Assembly: GCA_018816555.1 (NCBI GenBank)
Contig: JAHIVT010000182.1
Span: 1-34,496 of the forward strand
DNA: 34,496 nucleotides
Source: Pseudomonadota bacterium
GTDB lineage: Bacteria; Desulfobacterota; Desulfobulbia; Desulfobulbales; SURF-16
Direction of reading: 5' to 3'
Part shown: piece by piece, positions 18,572 through 28,459 of the stretch
How positions within the stretch are numbered: position 1 is the first letter of the stretch
Layout of the letters: every line of letters begins with the position of its first letter
Translations under genes and position numbers: made by a program
Notes under the pieces: generated by a model
Database searches by the model: none
Told to the model about the DNA's origin: nothing
The model's input: only the letters and a program-made list of their open reading frames with translations

Positions 18572-19528
18572 CTATTGCTGTTCTTTTTCTTCCCCCTTGC
18601 TATATAAATCCTCTTTTTTCATGCCGGTCAAAGGATCAGTCTGGAAGCTGCCTGCCGTGGCGAAAAACGGCGAGGCCGATGACTTGATGACATGATCATT
18701 ATCCTCACCGCTTTCTTCGGGGCCGATGTTGACGGTCACTCTTTCCTTGTCCGTGGCCAGGGTGAGAATGACAGTGTCAAGGGGTTTGCCCTGGTATTGT
18801 TTGCCCAGATAGCTGTTGATGGCAATATGGGTGAGCTTCTGCAGGAAATTGTCAAGGGCGGCCGGCTCCGGTTCCTGCTGCGATTGGTCACCGTCCACCT
18901 GCCATTTTTCCCCGTCTTTACGCAAGGTAAAGCTGCCATGGCTGTTTTTCAGGGTAACCTCATGCAGACTGTTCCTGTCAACCTGCACATACACTTTCTG
19001 CCACCATGATTCCTTGTGGGTATCAAGGTTCCAGGTAGAAATGCCTCTGGCAAGATAGACATCATCCGTTGACGGAGGGCGGACATGGATCGTCTGCGGC
19101 CCGGAGGGGCTGCCAAGAAAGAGAGTCTGGGTTTTGCCGTCTTTTGCCGTGAGAACAATTTTTTTGGCGAAAACCTTGTCATCCACCTGGAGGGGGATAT
19201 GGCTTGACCGGGTTCTGGTGACCAGCCGCTGTAACTGCAGAGAGGTAAGGTTGCTGATAATATGCTGGATCTGGCCGGCGTCGGCCGGGAACATGTCGGA
19301 ACTGCCATCATCGATGAACCAGTTTTCATCTTTCTCCCTTTTCAGGGAGAGTGTCTTGCCGGTTGCGTCGGTGATGGACAACTGGGCAACCGTGTCGGCA
19401 GTGAGACCGGGGAACAGTTCCACCATGGGTTGCCCCTTTTCGCCGCTTGGCAGATAAAGAAAGGCTAGCAGAACCAACTGGCAGACCAGCAGGATGAGCA
19501 GAATGAGATTTGTTTTTTTCCGGATCAT
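18572..19528 (-). CDS. DUF4340-domain membrane-anchored protein of a Gld-like ABC system
   Basis: 318 residues from ATG at 19528, chosen because it forms an ATGA overlap with the upstream gene. One N-terminal membrane segment (about 7-25) is followed by repeated beta-rich DUF4340-type units (for example WFIDDG and WWQKVYVQV) and ends in a Lys/Glu-rich tail. The domain is common as the third gene after GldA and GldG-like genes, as here. Its role is unknown; a periplasmic accessory subunit of the transporter is the simple reading. It ends 39 bp from the converging lipoprotein gene, with no clear terminator between them. Confidence 0.85.
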   Translation of the reverse strand: MIRKKTNLILLILLVCQLVLLAFLYLPSGEKGQPMVELFPGLTADTVAQLSITDATGKTLSLKREKDENWFIDDGSSDMFPADAGQIQHIISNLTSLQLQRLVTRTRSSHIPLQVDDKVFAKKIVLTAKDGKTQTLFLGSPSGPQTIHVRPPSTDDVYLARGISTWNLDTHKESWWQKVYVQVDRNSLHEVTLKNSHGSFTLRKDGEKWQVDGDQSQQEPEPAALDNFLQKLTHIAINSYLGKQYQGKPLDTVILTLATDKERVTVNIGPEESGEDNDHVIKSSASPFFATAGSFQTDPLTGMKKEDLYSKGEEKEQQ

Positions 19529-22445
19529 TGTATTTCTCCCACAAGCTGCATGGGCTTTTCCGCTCTTCGGCGGTTTGCCCCGAAGATGCTCACTGCAGCA
19601 AGGGCTGCCAGGGCAACACCGTAATTGAGCCATTCCCAGAAGGTCTGTTCCTGTCTGGTCATGGGTTTGAGCAGTCTGGCGTGGGAGCCGCGGGAGCGGA
19701 TGGTCAGCAGGTCTTCATCCGCCACGCTCCAGTCAATGATATTCTGGACAAAGCCCAGACTGTTTAAGAAGCGGTCCATACCCAGTCCCTGGGACATGCT
19801 GATGACAGAGTCGCTGACAAATTCAGTCGAACCGATGACCACCAGGCGCGATGAGGGGGGGGAATGGTTGACGATCGGCATGGGCGGCAGTTCCTGTTTT
19901 TTCTGCGTGTGCTCAGGTTTTGCGGTTTCTTCCCCTGTGTCATCATGGTTGTTTTTCTCTGTATTGGCGTTTTGTTGCAGCCTGGGATCGGGCCTGTCCT
20001 GAAAAAGGCTGGTAAAATCACCGGTTATGGCCACGGCAAGATTGTGCTGCCGGAAATCTTCGCCCGGGGAAAAGCCGTTGTCGGGGAAATGCTCGAAGTC
20101 AGGTTCGATTATAGGCGATGGAGCAAGCCAGGACTCACTGCTTGATTTGAGCAGGATGGCGACTTTTTTGCCCTGTAACTTCCGGTCATCGAGTAAGAGC
20201 GGTGACACCCAGTTCATGGTCACGGCAGGAAGACTTGAGGTGATGGGGTTGTCAGACGCCATGTTTTCCGGCCGCACATCAACGAAGAACGGATAGTCGA
20301 TGCGCTGGATTTCCTGGATGGTCATGCCGTCGATATTGCGGCTTACCGGTATGGGAAACGGCTCGTTCTGTTTGTCCATGACCAGGGACTCTTCCACGGT
20401 GATGCCGTAATGACTGAAAAGATCAGCCATTCCGTCCTTGATCTTGCTGACCTGCAGGGACTGGGCGTCCGGGGACATATCGAGCAGATAGTTGCCGGCA
20501 AGCGCCACAACGGCCCCTCCCTGCATCAGGTACTGGTCGATTGCCAGCCTTTCCACATCCGTCAGATTTTGGGGAGCCAGCAGCAGGAGAACGTCGATAT
20601 CGCCTGCAACCCTGCCCTGGCTCAGATCGACTTTTTGCAGATTATAGTTTTCCCGCAGCAGCTGCTGGATGATCTGATAGTTGTCCTTGGGTGCGCCATG
20701 TCCCATCATGGCCAGAGGGGATTGGTCCTCATCTGCTGGTGCCCACACGCCAATGGTTTTGGTGAAGCCGGAGCCGTTGCGTTTGATGGCGCCCTCGATT
20801 TCCTGGCGCAGTTCAGCCTCCCCCATGTCCGGGGTGAGGTAGAGCCGTTCAACACTGTCTCCTGTCTGCAGCAGCAGATGGAGATAGAAGGTGTCTTCGG
20901 AAAACAGCGAGAGCCTGATCGGTTCAATGCCGTATTGTTCGTTCAGCTTCTGCTGTTCGGCGGCTGACATCCGGTCAGGATCCTGTTCATCAAAGAGCAG
21001 TTTGCCGCCCGATTCCTTCTGCAGATCGCTGACCACCTTTTTGATGGTATCGGGCATGGCCTGGAAGGATTCCGGCAGGGTACGGGGAGTAATGATGTTT
21101 ATTATTTTGAAGCCGGTGGGATTTCCTACAAAAACCGAGGCCAGGGACTGAAAGCCGTAGACCACCTTTTTGATGGATCGGGTGAGGTCATATTCAAGAT
21201 TGCGCAGCGAGACGTCCAGCTGGCCGTCGGGCCGGGGTTTGACTTCAATGAGATCATTAAAGCCCAGGGTGACAAATTGATCGCCGTATTTGATCAGTAT
21301 ATGGAAATAGGAGTTGACCACTGAGGACTCATAGCGGCCGGCCACCTGAAAGGGGATCGGTTTGATGCCATACTGCTGGTTGGCCTCGGTCTCGATCTGT
21401 TCATCAAGCTTGGGATCGACAAAGGAGACCTTTACGTTGCCCCGGGAGGCAATATCGTATTCGGTCATCAGGTCTTTGATACGCGGCACGAGCGGGGAGA
21501 GCAGGGGATGGGTCTTGGCGCTGAAATAGCCGCGCATGATCAGCGGTTCGGGGAGATTGGCGATGATCTGCCGGGTGGCCCGGGACAGGGAGTATTCCCG
21601 GTTGGCGGTGAGGTCGAGCCTGGCTGAACTCACGCGGGCAAGCCAGATGTTGGCAACAAGGAGATTGGCCGCAATGAGCAGCACGGTAATCAGGGCCTTT
21701 CTCCGGTAGCCTGCGGTATTTTTGCCGAAACTCCAGCGCGTGCGGTCGAGAAAATAGATGTTCAAAGTCAGGAAGAGCACGGCCAGGCTCAGGTAGTAAA
21801 AAACATCGCGCAAATCGATGACGCCGCGTTCGATGCTGCTAAAACGGCTTCCCGTGCCCAGGCTGCGGAGAAAATCGGCGGCCTGGTTGCCGAAAAAGTC
21901 GGTAATGCCGCTTGAGCCGATAAGAAAAAACAGGCCGGCCAGCAGGACGGTGAGCATGAGCGAGATAATCTGGTTATCGGTGCGGGAAGAGACAAAAAGA
22001 CCGATACTGATATAGGCTGCGGCCATGAGCAGGGTGCCGAGATAACCGCAGACAACTGGCCCCCAGTCCAGATTGCCCATCATGGCCACGGAAATCGGCA
22101 GGCCGATGGTGAGCAGCAGGGCGCAGGACGTCAGGGCCAGCACGGCCAGAAATTTGCCCAGCACCAGCTGATGCAGGCGCACCGGCAGGGTGAGAAGCAC
22201 CTCCAGGGTGCCGATCTTCTGCTCCTCGCTCCATTGGCGCATGGTGAGGGCTGCCACCAGAAAAATCATCAGCATGGGCATCCAGTTGAACAGGGGGCGG
22301 ATATCCGCTGTATTTCTGGCAAAGAAGGTTTCCAGCCAGAAAAAGGAAAAAAGGGAACAGAGCAGAAAAAAGCCGATGAAAATGGCAGCCATGGGCGTGC
22401 CGAAATAGGTTTTCATCTCTTTGCCGCAGATGGCAAGAATCTGTT

Positions 22446-22449
<4 letters not shown>
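19525..22449 (-). CDS. Fused ABC-2 permease and GldG-like auxiliary protein
   Basis: 974 residues. Residues 1-240 are an ABC-2 type permease of the GldF kind with six predicted membrane segments and the WSEEQKIGTLEVLLTLP loop typical of these permeases. A further membrane segment (about 250-270) begins the GldG-like part (ABC_transp_aux), with the conserved LDLTANREYSLS entry and a large periplasmic domain up to about 925. A low-complexity charged insert lies around 840-870 (HDDTGEETAKPEH). A last membrane segment (about 940-960) ends the protein. In many genomes these are two genes; here they are one open frame. It sits between the ATPase gene and the DUF4340 gene, both by ATGA overlap. Confidence 0.92.
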
Positions 22450-23378
<929 letters not shown>

Positions 23379-23489
23379 AATGTCGGGTTTGCAAAATGTT
23401 GAACGGCAGTGGTGAAAGCATTGCCGGACTATGGTTAGCTTTATTTGGTCATAACGAATCGTACTTTAACGAAACGGGATGCATTTTTT

Positions 23490-23676
23490 CTAAGGGACTC
23501 GGAAAATGTTAATTTACCTGGATCGCGCCCGGATTTGGGTCAGATTTGGTTGCACCGATTGAGCAAAACCGCAGGCGTAGCTGAGCTCCGGCGAGGATTT
23601 TGCGATTGAGGCGCGGCCAAAGATGGCCTGAAGACGGGATGCGTTATGGTATTTTGGCATTTTCCGAGTCCCTAAG
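23490..23676. repeat. MITE-like element with 26-bp terminal inverted repeats
   Basis: The ends AGGGACTCGGAAAATG (23493-23508) and its exact inverse (23658-23673) form a perfect 16-bp terminal repeat that extends to 26 bp at 22/26 identity. The interior has no coding frame but holds an imperfect hairpin (GCAAAA at 23563 with TTTTGC at 23598, centre AGCT-G-AGCT at 23579-23587). The ends match the insertion-sequence end at 34359-34384 at 21/26, so it is probably a non-autonomous derivative. It fills most of the 337-bp gap before the ABC operon; the remaining 23379-23489 should hold that operon's promoter, but I could not pick one. Confidence 0.82.
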
Positions 23677-23715
23677 TAATCGAAATATTAAAGACAAAAA
23701 GAGGAAGGAAAAGTT

Positions 23716-24378
23716 TCAATTTTTTGACTTGGTTCTGCATGATATTTTTTTTAGGAGGGTATTCATTTTGATCTTGTTTTCCGCACTTTCCAGGTCGTGC
23801 AGATAAGCGGCGAACTCCTTGTCATCGCCGAGTGCGGCCATGTCTGAAAATTTTTCCCGACGGCTGGCCAGGACCATCACCGTGCAGATGGCTGACGCGG
23901 CAACGATGGCAAACAGGGCATTGAACTTGAACAGGCAGGAGGTGAAAACGAGCGCGGTAACAGGCACATAGTAATAGGCGCTGATGTAGCTGCCCACATA
24001 GCTCGAATAGGCCAGAATGGTCGATCTGATCTGGGGAAGTTCATTAGCATGTTCCTGTTCCATTTTGAGCGCCAGAAAGATGGTGGCGTCCAACAACTGG
24101 GCATACACCATCCGGTCCATGATCCACAGGACCCCAAGGCCGATGGCGCCGAGCAGGCCGACCACAAGGATCATGGTCTGATCCAGAGGGTTCAGCACGC
24201 CGTTTTGTGCGCCTTTGAGGATATAGGCCATGGCGCCCATATCGGCGAGCAGCCAGGCGGAGGCAATTTTCCTGATCTCCGCAATGTGGGTGTTGAACTG
24301 ATTTTCATGCAGCAGCAGCCGTTCATACTGCTTTAAAATATATTCTTTGGCGTCACAGTCCAGTTGGTCAGTGCCCAT
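23716..24378 (-). CDS. Four-helix membrane protein of unknown function
   Basis: 220 residues from ATG at 24378. Predicted membrane segments are about 38-55, 67-87, 133-150 and 152-172, as two hairpins. The 45-residue loop between them (88-132, with LDATIFLALKMEQEHANELP) is helical and, if both ends are cytoplasmic, also cytoplasmic. The C-terminal 45 residues are charged and helical, ending in a Lys-rich tail. I recognise no catalytic motif and no family. It starts 16 bp after the stop of the IF2-like gene, so the two are almost certainly co-transcribed. The pairing of a translation-factor fragment with a membrane protein is the odd point here. Confidence 0.8.
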   Translation of the reverse strand: MGTDQLDCDAKEYILKQYERLLLHENQFNTHIAEIRKIASAWLLADMGAMAYILKGAQNGVLNPLDQTMILVVGLLGAIGLGVLWIMDRMVYAQLLDATIFLALKMEQEHANELPQIRSTILAYSSYVGSYISAYYYVPVTALVFTSCLFKFNALFAIVAASAICTVMVLASRREKFSDMAALGDDKEFAAYLHDLESAENKIKMNTLLKKISCRTKSKN

Positions 24379-24394
24379 GATCGGTTTCCCGTAT

Positions 24395-25135
24395 TTAAAG
24401 ATGAAGAATTTTTCCGCTCGGCTGCCATTTCCTGTTCTTGCCACGGGGAACAGTCTGATAGCATTCCACCAGATCGCCGATGCGGACATTTTTGAAATTT
24501 TCTATTTTCATGCCCACCTGCTGCCCGGGCGTGGCCTTGCTGACAGTGTCCTTTTCAATATGCAGTGAGGAGACGATGCCCGAGTAGACTGGTCCCATTG
24601 CCGAGATGATGCGGAAGTGGTCTCCACGCTGCAACCTGCCTGTCTCAACCTCACAGCCGATAATGAGACCTTTTCTGCTGCTTTTAAACAGGGCAATAAC
24701 CTTTGCCTTGCCCAGAATCTTTTCCTCTTCTTCCCGGGGCAGGAGCGTGACGGCTATCTCCTTGAGATCCTCATGCAGTTTGTAAATGACCGAGTAGAGG
24801 CGCACCTCGACATTCTGTTCATTGCAGAGTTCCGCAACCTTGGGCAGCACATTAACATTGAAACCAAGGACCAATCTGCTGCCGGTGGCAGCGGTCATGA
24901 CGTCTGTTTTGCAGATATCGCCCACACCTTTGTGGATAATTTCCACGGGCAGACCCTCGATGGTATTTTTAGCAATGGTTTCACAAACCGCCTGCTCACA
25001 GCCGTCAGTATCACTCTTGATAACAATGGCAAGCATTGGTTTATGTTCCTGTTCAGAGGACGTTGCCGCAGCCGGGAGGGTATCAGAGTGTTTGCTCGTT
25101 TTATGCTGGTGGTGCGTTTTCGATTTGTGACCCAT
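24395..25135 (-). CDS. Stand-alone IF2 domain III-IV paralogue lacking the GTPase
   Basis: 246 residues from ATG at 25135, fixed by a GGAGG ribosome-binding site 8 bp upstream. A His/Lys-rich tail (1-33, HKSKTHHQHKTSKH) precedes sequence that follows the C-terminal half of initiation factor IF2: domain III (34-131, with IIHKGVGDICKTDVM, LGFNV and LYSVIYKL) and domain IV/C2 (about 140-230, with FKSSRKGLIIGC and IGDLVECYQ). The G domain and domain II are absent. At positions tied to fMet-tRNA binding in IF2, the cysteine in IIGC (161) remains, but the basic loop is SLHIEKD (190-196) and the Glu-Cys-Gly site reads GQQVG (204-208). So it is unlikely to act as a normal IF2. It may have another ribosome or RNA role. 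Confidence 0.88.
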   Translation of the reverse strand: MGHKSKTHHQHKTSKHSDTLPAAATSSEQEHKPMLAIVIKSDTDGCEQAVCETIAKNTIEGLPVEIIHKGVGDICKTDVMTAATGSRLVLGFNVNVLPKVAELCNEQNVEVRLYSVIYKLHEDLKEIAVTLLPREEEEKILGKAKVIALFKSSRKGLIIGCEVETGRLQRGDHFRIISAMGPVYSGIVSSLHIEKDTVSKATPGQQVGMKIENFKNVRIGDLVECYQTVPRGKNRKWQPSGKILHL

Positions 25136-25262
25136 TTGCAGAACCTCCGGATGAATAGTATGGAGCTCCTTATCGGTTTGTGGCCATGGGACAGGGAATG
25201 CCCATGGGAATAAGCCGAAGAAATGCACAAATGACTATTGATGGCTTCGTAAAAGCTGAAAA

Positions 25263-25330
25263 TTTACCACAGAGAGCACAGAGCTAACTGACTGTAATAA
25301 AAATATTTCTCTATGACATCTGTGGTGAAA
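25263..25330. repeat. Imperfect inverted repeat of the CCACAGAG type
   Basis: Arms TTTACCACAGA...CAGAG (25263-25283) and its imperfect inverse (25309-25330) pair at about 14 of 18 positions after the first TTT, around a 25-nt A/T-rich loop. It looks like a dispersed non-coding palindrome. It lies in the 486-bp gap 25136-25621 between the IF2-like gene and the divergent sensor kinase gene. I see nothing else certain in that gap beyond a short GCCG-tctg-CGGC hairpin near 25503. Confidence 0.55.
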
Positions 25331-25621
25331 AAAGATTTTTTACCCGCAAGGGGTATAAATACGTGTTCATCAATAATAAGGCGATCTTATCGCTAAATTC
25401 ATTTCGATTCAATACAAACTCTGCATTGTGCAGGAAAAGATGGCCCGCTGTCAGTCCATTGACTATTTCATCTCTTATCACCTGGGATATGATTTACCCG
25501 CCGTCTGCGGCAGGATAAACGAAAATGATTTATGTCTTTCGCCAACTTATGTAATATGATTAATTATTATCAGTTGATTCTTCCGCACCCTGTGCTCACA
25601 TCAAATTAACCGGGACCTTCT

Positions 25622-28393
25622 ATGATCCGTCAGGTGCTGTGCGTTATCTTTTGGTGTCTTGCCGCAATCATCTGGGCTGCCGATGGCTGGGCCTCCCATG
25701 CATCCACCCATGTTCTCATCCTCAATTCCTACCACCAGAGCATGGTGTGGGAACAGAATATGTTTCGCGCCTTTCAGGATGTGCTGGAGTTTGATCAATA
25801 CAATATCGAGATCCATGTGGAAAACATGGACACCAAGCGTGTTCCTTACAGCGAGCAATACAAGGAGAAGTTGCTGGAGCTGTACCGCATCAAATATGCG
25901 GATACGCATTTCCGCCTCATCATTGCCTCCGACGACAATGCCTTCAACTTCATGCGGGAATTTCGCGATACCCTTTTCACCGACGTGCCGGTGGTCTTCT
26001 GCGGGGTCAATTTCTATGATGACAGGATGATTGCCGGTCTCCCCTGTTTTACCGGCGTTGCCGAAATTTTCGATGCGGCGGCCACGGTCAATATCGCCCT
26101 GAAGCTCCATCCGCAGACGAAAAGAATCTTTGTCATTAACGACTACCTGCCAACCGGTCTGGCATGGGCACGCGCCATGAAGCAGCAACTGGCGGGCTTT
26201 GCCGACCGGCTCGACATCAGCTATGCCGACAACCTGTCCATGGCAGAACTGCGGGAGCAGTTGCGGGCCTTGTCCGCTGATACCATCGTGCTCTACGGGG
26301 TTTACTTCAGAGACCGCCTGGACCATTATTACCAGGAGCAGGAGAGTATCCGTTTCATCTCTGCGGCCAGTCCGGTGCCGGTGTACGGTCTGCTTAATTT
26401 TTATCTGGGAAACGGCATGGTGGGAGGCAATCTTATTTCCGGTTATTTCCAGGGAGAGGAGGCTGCTATGCTTGCCAATCGCATCCTGTCGGGCGAGGCG
26501 CCGGATAGCATTGCCGTGGTGAAAGAGGGCGCCAACCGCAACATGTTTGATTTCAAGCAGCTCAAGCGGTGGGGAATCAGCCAGAGCAAATTGCCGCCGG
26601 ACAGCATCATCATTAATAAACCATTCTCGTTTTATGCAGAGTATCAGGCCCTGGTCTGGGGGATGACTGTTTTTATCAGCGGATTAGGTTTGGCGATTGT
26701 TGTACTGGTTATTAATATCAGGCGTCGGAAAAGGGCGGAACAGCAGATTCTGAGGGTGCAGGACGGCCTTGAACAGAAGGTGCTGCGACGTACCGCTCAG
26801 TTGAATTCCGCCAAGGAGCTGGCGGAAGAAACAGCCCGCCGGCTCGAGCTGCGGGGTACGGAAATTGAAACTCTGCTCAACAACTCTCCGGTGGGCATTG
26901 TCTTCATGGACGCCCAGAGAATCATCAAACAAGTCAACCCGGAAATTGTCCGCATCACCGGCTATGGCCCGGATGAACTGATCGGCAGAACGACCGCTCC
27001 GCTTTTCCCTGCCATGGATGATTATGAAGCCTTTGGCAAAGCCGCTTACTCGGTCTTGCTGCAGGGCGAAACCTATGAAACGGATTATCTCTTTATCAGA
27101 AAGGGCGGCGCCAGCACATGGTGCCACCTTCGTGGCCGGCTGTTAAATAAGGATGACACCTCCCAGGGGGTCATCTGGATCGTCAAAGACATTAACGAGC
27201 GGGTCAAAGCTGCGGAGGAGAAGCTCATGCTGGCTCATCAGTTGGAGCAGGCGCAGCGTTATAAAAGTCTCAATGTCATGGCGGGTGCCTTTGCCCATCA
27301 TTTCAACAATATCATGATGGCGGTGCAGGCAAATCTGCAGCTTCTGGAACTCCAGCTGCCTGCCGATTCAAAGACAGGGCACATGGTCAGTCAGGCAATC
27401 AAGGCAGCAAAAAGGGCCTCGAATATTTCCGGGTCCATGCTTGCCTATGTGGGGCAACAGGAGTTGCACATGAAGCCCAATGATCTTGCCGCTCTGGTGA
27501 AGAATATGGAGGATTTATTGCGCAACAATATTTCCCCGACGGTGAATTTTATTGTCAATCAGCCCGCCATGCCTGTCTGGTGCAATTTAGATATGGGACA
27601 GATTCAGGAAATTATCCTTAATCTTGTCTTAAATGCCAGTGAGTCTATCGCCCACGCTGACGGGCAGATCACTGTCAGTACTGGTTACTCGTTTGAAAAG
27701 CTGGAGGATCTGCCCACTCCCTTCAGGGGAAGCGACCTTGCCAAAGGTCGTTATGCCTTCTGCCGGATTACGGATAATGGTTGCGGCATGGATGAGACGA
27801 CTGTCGCCCAGATATTTGATCCCTTTTTCACTACCAAGTTCACAGGCCGAGGCCTGGGCTTGCCGGTCGCTGCAGGAATTGTCAAGTCTCATCAAGGGGC
27901 ATTGACGGTACTGAGCAGCCCGGGGGAAGGAACGACGATGATATTGCTGCTGCCGGCCCTGGAGATGACTCCGCAGAAGAGTGAATGCTCCCTGTCTCCG
28001 GCTGCAAGTCTGCCAACTTTTTCAGGGATTGTGCTGCTGGCTGATGACGATGACATGGTGAGTGATACCGGCAGACAAATGCTGGAAATGATCGGTTTTG
28101 ACGTACTTATTGCAAGAGATGGACAGGAGGCCGTTGATATCTATCAAAGAAATCAGGAGATCATTGATCTGGTCATCCTTGATGTCTCCATGCCCAGAAA
28201 GGATGGTGTCGCCTCCCTGCAGGAGTTGAAGCATCCCAATGCCCAGGTCAAAGTCATTCTTACCAGCGGTTATGCCGAGGAACAGGTAATAATCAGGCAG
28301 GGCGAAGCGCATCCCGAAGCCTTTCTCCATAAACCGTTCGTGCTTGAAAAGCTGGCGGAAACTATCGGGAAGGTTCTAACCGGGGAGGGGTAG
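25622..28393 (+). CDS. Hybrid sensor histidine kinase with periplasmic ABC_sub_bind-type domain
   Basis: 923 residues. A signal peptide (1-25) is followed by a periplasmic domain (about 28-330) of the ABC substrate-binding type seen in tryptophan/tyrosine-binding proteins (VLILNSYHQSMVW, LIIASDDNAFNFM, GGNLISGYFQG), a membrane segment (about 343-366), a coiled coil (370-415), PAS (about 412-525), HisKA with FAHHFNNIM (H559; the usual Asp after it is His), HATPase (N671, D718 in DNGCGM, GRGLGL 742-747) and a receiver (about 802-918, D854, K904). It should sense a small ligand in the periplasm. It is monocistronic, with no cognate regulator adjacent; its periplasmic domain is shared with the protein at 32009. 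Confidence 0.94.
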   Translation: MIRQVLCVIFWCLAAIIWAADGWASHASTHVLILNSYHQSMVWEQNMFRAFQDVLEFDQYNIEIHVENMDTKRVPYSEQYKEKLLELYRIKYADTHFRLIIASDDNAFNFMREFRDTLFTDVPVVFCGVNFYDDRMIAGLPCFTGVAEIFDAAATVNIALKLHPQTKRIFVINDYLPTGLAWARAMKQQLAGFADRLDISYADNLSMAELREQLRALSADTIVLYGVYFRDRLDHYYQEQESIRFISAASPVPVYGLLNFYLGNGMVGGNLISGYFQGEEAAMLANRILSGEAPDSIAVVKEGANRNMFDFKQLKRWGISQSKLPPDSIIINKPFSFYAEYQALVWGMTVFISGLGLAIVVLVINIRRRKRAEQQILRVQDGLEQKVLRRTAQLNSAKELAEETARRLELRGTEIETLLNNSPVGIVFMDAQRIIKQVNPEIVRITGYGPDELIGRTTAPLFPAMDDYEAFGKAAYSVLLQGETYETDYLFIRKGGASTWCHLRGRLLNKDDTSQGVIWIVKDINERVKAAEEKLMLAHQLEQAQRYKSLNVMAGAFAHHFNNIMMAVQANLQLLELQLPADSKTGHMVSQAIKAAKRASNISGSMLAYVGQQELHMKPNDLAALVKNMEDLLRNNISPTVNFIVNQPAMPVWCNLDMGQIQEIILNLVLNASESIAHADGQITVSTGYSFEKLEDLPTPFRGSDLAKGRYAFCRITDNGCGMDETTVAQIFDPFFTTKFTGRGLGLPVAAGIVKSHQGALTVLSSPGEGTTMILLLPALEMTPQKSECSLSPAASLPTFSGIVLLADDDDMVSDTGRQMLEMIGFDVLIARDGQEAVDIYQRNQEIIDLVILDVSMPRKDGVASLQELKHPNAQVKVILTSGYAEEQVIIRQGEAHPEAFLHKPFVLEKLAETIGKVLTGEG

Positions 28394-28407
28394 TTGAAAA
28401 GCGGTGT

Positions 28408-28432
28408 CAGGTAAATGCGGCCGCCTTACCTG
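28408..28432. terminator. Hairpin between converging genes, weak terminator candidate
   Basis: CAGGTAA (28408-28414) pairs with TTACCTG (28426-28432) around a GC-rich 11-nt loop. No T tract follows on either strand. It lies in the 66-bp gap between the sensor kinase stop and the DUF3047 gene stop. Confidence 0.4.
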
Positions 28433-28459
28433 GAATTACCGAAGCTGTGTGCAGTCCCC

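Noticed and set aside
20410-20967. 185-codon open frame on the plus strand
   Set aside because: It is antisense to the fused permease/GldG gene, with no supporting features.
23379-25621. Defence island reading of the IF2-like and membrane protein genes
   Set aside because: No nuclease, NTPase, reverse transcriptase or other defence hallmark is nearby, so I keep it only as an open possibility.
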